From: Collinsella sp. AF23-2
Lineage (GTDB): Bacteria > Actinomycetota > Coriobacteriia > Coriobacteriales > Coriobacteriaceae
Direction: 5' to 3'
Length of the DNA: 64,000 nucleotides
NCBI RefSeq assembly: GCF_003459245.1
Contig: NZ_QRVG01000008.1
Coordinates: forward strand, 2,006-66,005
Under the pieces are notes generated by a model. It had not been told where the DNA came from. It searched no databases and worked only from the letters and a program-made list of their open reading frames with translations. Every line of letters starts with the position of its first letter. The stretch's first letter is position 1. A program made the position numbers and the translations under genes. Shown here piece by piece: positions 60,432 through 64,000 of this stretch.

Positions 60432-61229
60432 ATGGGTCTTGAGGGAATCAAGCTGATTGCATGCGATTTGGACGGCACGTTGCTGCACCCGGGGGAGCGC
60501 GAGCCGCGTTCCGAGGCCTTTGAGCTTATCGATGAGCTACATCGTCGCGGTATCGTGTTTATGCCGGCGAGTGGCCGTCAATATGCGAGCCTGCGCTACC
60601 TGTTTGCCCCGGTGGCCGATGAACTCGCCTATGTATGCGAAAACGGAGCCCTGGTCATGAGCGAGGGGCGTGCCGTGGTCAAGCGTTCTATGGAGCGTGG
60701 CCTGGCCATGGATATCGCGAATGCCGTGGTTGCGTACCCCCATGCCGACGTGACCCTTTCGTGCGAGGGACACCTCTACACCATGAGCAGCAACGATGCG
60801 TTTGTTGACCACCTGCGTTATGAGGTCCATTGTGATGTGGCGGTAGTCGACCGTCCCGAGGACATCGACGAGGACGTCATTAAGATTGCCTTCCAGACGC
60901 CCGAGGTGGAGCAGCCGGCGGCGCTGGAGTATTTTGTGCGTCGCTTTAGCGACCGGGTCGATGTGATGACGTCGGGAACCGAATGGACCGACTTTATCGG
61001 CTTTGATTCGGGCAAGGGGTCCGCGCTTGCCGATTATGGTTGTGCGCTGGGGATCTCACCTAACGAAATGATGGCGTTTGGCGATAACGAAAACGATCGC
61101 GACATGCTCAACGTGGTGGGCCATCCCTATCTGGTGGAGAGCTGCAATCCCAGCATGCGCGGTGTCAATGACCGTGTCCGCTACGTGCGCACGGTCGAAG
61201 AGGAGCTGCGTCGTCTACTTGCTGAGTAG
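60432..61229 (+). CDS. Cof-type HAD-IIB family hydrolase
   Basis: A 265-residue sugar-phosphate or nucleotide phosphatase of the Cof subfamily. Motif I ACDLDGTLL lies at about residue 13; PASGRQYASL and VCENGA follow; motif III Lys is in SGKGSAL and motif IV in FGDNENDRDML. The cap domain is of type C2b. The substrate cannot be told. AGGAGG lies upstream. Confidence 0.88.
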   Translation: MGLEGIKLIACDLDGTLLHPGEREPRSEAFELIDELHRRGIVFMPASGRQYASLRYLFAPVADELAYVCENGALVMSEGRAVVKRSMERGLAMDIANAVVAYPHADVTLSCEGHLYTMSSNDAFVDHLRYEVHCDVAVVDRPEDIDEDVIKIAFQTPEVEQPAALEYFVRRFSDRVDVMTSGTEWTDFIGFDSGKGSALADYGCALGISPNEMMAFGDNENDRDMLNVVGHPYLVESCNPSMRGVNDRVRYVRTVEEELRRLLAE

Positions 61230-61244
61230 GCATGTCCCAAACAT

Positions 61245-61625
61245 CTACCGGCAGTTGGGGCAGAGACCCTCGAAGATGGTGTAGTGCGACGTGACGTGCC
61301 AGCCGATTTGCTCGGACGCCTTGGCGTCGAGCTGGGCATCGAAGGGGAGCGGTACGTCGATGACGCGGCTGCACGAGGTGCAGATGACATGCGCATGCGG
61401 CTCGATCGTGCGATCGAAGCGGCTGCCGCCCGGCGTCTTGATTGAGAGAATCTCGCCGGCGTCGGCCAAGAGATTGAGGTTGCGGTAGACCGTGCCGCGG
61501 CTGATTTTGTCATCTTGCGCGCGCACGACGTTGTAGATTTCGTCGGCGGTGGGATGGTTATAGCTTTGGCGCACGGCGTCAAGAACCAGCTTTCGCTGCC
61601 TGGTATTCCTTCTTTGCACCGCCAT
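61245..61625 (-). CDS. Fur/PerR family transcriptional regulator
   Basis: A 126-residue metal- or peroxide-responsive repressor. The winged helix (TADEIYNVVRA and SRGTVYRNLNLL, with recognition helix) is followed by a metal core with HAHVICTSC and a C-terminal CPNC; the two CxxC pairs bind structural zinc. PerR, Fur and Zur cannot be separated with certainty; the sensing-site His residues of PerR are partly conserved (FDRTIEPHAH). A palindrome 30-45 bp upstream may be its own operator. Confidence 0.85.
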   Translation of the reverse strand: MAVQRRNTRQRKLVLDAVRQSYNHPTADEIYNVVRAQDDKISRGTVYRNLNLLADAGEILSIKTPGGSRFDRTIEPHAHVICTSCSRVIDVPLPFDAQLDAKASEQIGWHVTSHYTIFEGLCPNCR

Positions 61626-61656
61626 GCGCCTCGCCTCTTTTCTATCAACGGTCGTA

Positions 61657-61669
61657 GGTAAATGATACC
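61657..61669. promoter_or_regulatory. Short dyad upstream of the fur-like gene
   Basis: GGTA-AATGA-TACC in an AT-rich region, 32 nt before the start codon. Fur-family proteins often autoregulate through such sites; the match to known Fur or PerR boxes is poor. Confidence 0.35.
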
Positions 61670-61686
61670 GTATTTAGCACACAATA

Positions 61687-62097
61687 CTAATAACGAGGCG
61701 TGAAACCGTCCTCATTGGCAAGTGGGGCTCGGGCCTGGGCGTCTACGAGGCGAAAACGCGTCCCCATGCGCTCGTAGGAGGCATGAAGCGCCTCGAGATG
61801 AGATAGGATATTTGCCGGAGCTCCCTGTATCTCCATCTCGACTGAGCCGTCTTCCATGTTACGCACCCAGCCGGTGAGCGCGCGTGCCTGCGCGAGGTTG
61901 GTGTTGGTAAAGCGAAAGCCAACGCCTTGGACTTGCCCCGCCCAGCGCAGGAAATAGCGCAGGGGAGTGTCTTGAGTGGCCTCGTCGCTTGCGAGCACGG
62001 TAAGCCTGCGGCGCAGCTCGAGCTCGACGTTTGATGGTTTTTGAGGCTCTCGACTGCCGCCGGTGACGCTGGAGAAGAACGTATCGAAGAAGCCCAT
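61687..62097 (-). CDS. Acylphosphatase-domain protein
   Basis: A 136-residue protein whose last 90 residues are an acylphosphatase: GQVQGVGFRFTN contains the catalytic Arg and VRNMEDGSVEMEIQG the catalytic Asn. An N-terminal segment of about 45 residues (MGFFDTFFSSVTGGSREPQKP) is not part of the fold and may be a membrane- or partner-associating region. The gene overlaps nothing and starts 2 nt after the Gfo/Idh stop, so it is likely cotranscribed. Confidence 0.85.
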   Translation of the reverse strand: MGFFDTFFSSVTGGSREPQKPSNVELELRRRLTVLASDEATQDTPLRYFLRWAGQVQGVGFRFTNTNLAQARALTGWVRNMEDGSVEMEIQGAPANILSHLEALHASYERMGTRFRLVDAQARAPLANEDGFTPRY

Positions 62098-62099
62098 CG

Positions 62100-63206
62100 C
62101 TATGCCTGCTTGCCTGCGTCAGCCGGGAAGGTTATGCCGGCCTGCTGGCGCACGGCATCCATGATGCGCAGTGAGACGAGCGTGACATCGCGGTAGTGGC
62201 CAAGCTCGTGGCGTCCCGCCGGGGTCTCCCAAATCTCTTCCTTAACGTTATCGATGCCGCCGATGGCGGTGATAAAGTCTGTGAGTTCGTATTCCATAGT
62301 GTTGCTCGATTTGGGCAGGTCGAGCACGCGGCCGTTGTCGCCCTGTTCGCGCGGTGCCTCGGTCGCCGAGCCGCGTACGACATCGCCGCGATAGTCGATG
62401 CGGACGTTGCGGGGCGTGGACAGATGGTCGATCTGGATAGTGCCACGCTCGCCTTCGATCTGCGAGGGCAGTAGGTCATTCGTAATTTTGGAGTGCGCGA
62501 GCTCGACGGAGATACGGCCACCGCCGTAACTGGCGAGGATGGATCCGCAGCCGTCGATGGGGCCGTGCGTGAGCTGTCGCGTGGTGGGGTCGAGCAGGGT
62601 GGCCATGCTCGTAAGGCCGGAGGGCATGCCGAAAATCTCGACCATGGGCTCGACGGTGTAGACGCCAATGTCCATGAGGGAACCCGATGCCATATTGCAG
62701 TCGAAGATATTGGTGGCGCGCCCCGCGAGAACCTCGTTGTAGCGCGAAGAATACTTGCCAAAGCGCAACGATGCACGACGAATGGGCGCAATCTCGCCCA
62801 GGGCGTCCTCGATGGCGTGGAAGGCGGGGTCATGGAGCGGGCGCATGGCCTCGAGGGCTACGACGCCCGCCGCCTCGGCTGCGCGAAAGACCTCGAACGC
62901 CTGCGCCTCGGTGGCACAAAAAGGCTTTTCGACGATAACGTGCTTGCCGCCGGCGATACAGGCGAGCGCCTGCTCGTAGTGGAGCGCATTGGGGCTGCCG
63001 ATGTAGACGGCGTCGACGTCGTCGGCGGACGCAAGCTCGTCAAGTGCGGTGAAGTTACGCTCGCCGCCATGCTTAGTGGTGAAGGCGGCGCCGCGATCTG
63101 CATCGCGCGAGAGCGTGCCCACAAACGCGGCTTGGTCATTGGCGTTGACGACTTGGATAAAGTCGTCGGTAATCATGGATGTGCCGATGGTCGCTATACG
63201 CAGCAT
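62100..63206 (-). CDS. Gfo/Idh/MocA family NAD(P)-dependent oxidoreductase
   Basis: A 368-residue dehydrogenase. The N-terminal Rossmann domain starts RIATIGTSMITDDFIQ, and the family motif KHVIVEKPFCAT (with the catalytic EKP) and EAMRPLHDP follow. The C-terminal domain is the usual open beta-sheet. Sugars or inositol derivatives are likely substrates, but no specific one is supported. The start at 63206 has GAGGGGGA upstream. Confidence 0.88.
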   Translation of the reverse strand: MLRIATIGTSMITDDFIQVVNANDQAAFVGTLSRDADRGAAFTTKHGGERNFTALDELASADDVDAVYIGSPNALHYEQALACIAGGKHVIVEKPFCATEAQAFEVFRAAEAAGVVALEAMRPLHDPAFHAIEDALGEIAPIRRASLRFGKYSSRYNEVLAGRATNIFDCNMASGSLMDIGVYTVEPMVEIFGMPSGLTSMATLLDPTTRQLTHGPIDGCGSILASYGGGRISVELAHSKITNDLLPSQIEGERGTIQIDHLSTPRNVRIDYRGDVVRGSATEAPREQGDNGRVLDLPKSSNTMEYELTDFITAIGGIDNVKEEIWETPAGRHELGHYRDVTLVSLRIMDAVRQQAGITFPADAGKQA

Positions 63207-63281
63207 GTATCCCCCTCGTGCCGTTCGGTTTACAGGATGAGTGTAGCGCGAGGGGGCAGGAAATAGCATGCGAAAACGCCG

Positions 63282-63767
63282 TTACAGGTCGCTCTCGCTA
63301 AAGCCGGTGTCGATATCGAGGTTGGCTCCGTCGGCCGCGGTGGTGGCGAGCTCGTCGCAGCGCTCATTGAGCTCGTGGCCGGCATGCCCCTTAACCCAGA
63401 TGAACTCCACTTTGTGCTTGCTCTTTGCGGCAAGCAGGCGTTCCCACAGGTCGCGGTTCTTGACGGGCTGCTTGTTGGCGGTTTTCCATCCGCGCTTTTT
63501 CCAGCCGTCGATCCAGTGCTTGTTAAAGGCGTTGACGACGTACTGCGAATCGGAATGGACTTCGACCTCGCAGGGGCGGTTGAGCGCCTCGAGCGCCACG
63601 ATAACGGCCATGAGCTCCATGCGGTTGTTGGTGGTCTTGGCGTAACCGCGCGAAAGCTCGGAGGTAAAGGTCTTGCCGGCGGGGTTGGTGTATTTGAGCA
63701 CGGCGCCGTAGCCGCCGCGTCCCGGATTTGATCGGGCCGAGCCGTCGGTATAGATGATGACCTTCAC
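63282..63767 (-). CDS. rnhA: Ribonuclease HI
   Basis: Cleaves the RNA strand of RNA-DNA hybrids. The protein has 161 residues with the four acidic catalytic residues in [23 protein letters not shown] and RCDELA, and the basic handle region [19 protein letters not shown]. The start is GTG at 63767 after AAAGGAAG; upstream codons are open to 63818 but without a ribosome site. Confidence 0.95.
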   Translation of the reverse strand: MKVIIYTDGSARSNPGRGGYGAVLKYTNPAGKTFTSELSRGYAKTTNNRMELMAVIVALEALNRPCEVEVHSDSQYVVNAFNKHWIDGWKKRGWKTANKQPVKNRDLWERLLAAKSKHKVEFIWVKGHAGHELNERCDELATTAADGANLDIDTGFSESDL

Positions 63768-63866
63768 GGGCTTCCTTTCGTTGGGCGCGTTTCGTGTGAG
63801 TGACCATTGTAGCGCCATGCCCGCCGGGGGCTAGCAATCTACGATTTCTACCCCGTCTTCCGACAG

Positions 63867-64000
63867 TTAGTTGGCATGGATGATGCGGTTGAGTTCGTCG
63901 AGGTATTGCTGCAAGAGGGGAGAGGGCTTGCGCTCGTCGTGCATGATATAGCCTACGCGCATCGTTGGGGCGTCTGCTAACGGGATCGATGCCATACCCC
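63867..64000 (-). CDS. LysR-type regulator, C-terminal fragment (runs off the window)
   Basis: Only the last 43 codons are inside the window. The segment GYIMHDERKPSPLLQQYLDE is typical of the C-terminus of LysR effector-binding domains, as in gut-actinobacterial regulators. The start and DNA-binding domain lie beyond 64000. The identification rests on this short stretch. Confidence 0.55.
   Translation of the reverse strand, partial: GMASIPLADAPTMRVGYIMHDERKPSPLLQQYLDELNRIIHAN

Overview
The window is a chromosomal segment of a high-GC, anaerobic, gut-type actinobacterium, most likely Coriobacteriia (Collinsella-like). This is inferred from the gene content and order: the WhiA/RapZ pair with gap-pgk-tpiA-secG, a class III (oxygen-sensitive) ribonucleotide reductase, peptide and sialic-acid scavenging, and the general protein style. 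No database search was possible. All gene starts given here were chosen from ribosome binding sites and family lengths.

Layout. 1-3.4 kb: the 3' part of an rRNA operon (spacer, 23S, 5S, strong terminator). 3.5-7 kb: coaE, a lytic transglycosylase, uvrB. 7-13.2 kb, minus strand: two FAD-dependent oxidoreductases, an Mrp-type Fe-S carrier ATPase and an LTA-synthase-like sulfatase. 13.4-20.5 kb: uvrA, ybaK, murJ, uvrC. 20.5-31.3 kb: a sialic-acid utilisation cluster consisting of a Sat-type ABC transporter with a fused permease-ATPase, two acetylesterase-fold proteins (one apparently missing its nucleophile), NanA, NanK and NanE. 31.4-38.6 kb: rapZ, whiA, gap, pgk, tpiA, gpmI, secG. 38.9-44.8 kb: an oligopeptide transporter operon (oppABCDF). 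45-52 kb: tRNA genes (Leu, Gly, Cys, Gly, Gly, Val), a partner-switching pair (PAS-GAF-PP2C phosphatase plus a one-chain STAS-HATPase protein) and a GH13 glucosidase. 52-55.6 kb: nrdD and nrdG behind an NrdR box. 55.7-57.3 kb: folE, an HD hydrolase and folB. 57.4-64 kb: a YgjP-type metallopeptidase, M19 dipeptidase, FKBP and UreE-like metallochaperones, a HAD phosphatase, a Fur-family regulator, an acylphosphatase, a Gfo/Idh oxidoreductase, RNase HI and the 3' end of a LysR-type gene.

The most unusual structure is not a protein. Six long intergenic hairpins (80-140 bp) share short conserved cores, while their outer arms are unrelated between copies yet self-complementary within each copy. Three carry one core (44841-44965, 45148-45270, 54930-55011), a fourth a weaker version (54612-54750), and two carry a second core (30534-30631, 49378-49481). 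They sit in operon junctions (nrdD/nrdG, nanK/nanE), after oppF and beside tRNA genes. A second recurring element, a 16-17 bp A/T palindrome abutting a TTGC -35 box, precedes all three tRNA transcription units in the window.
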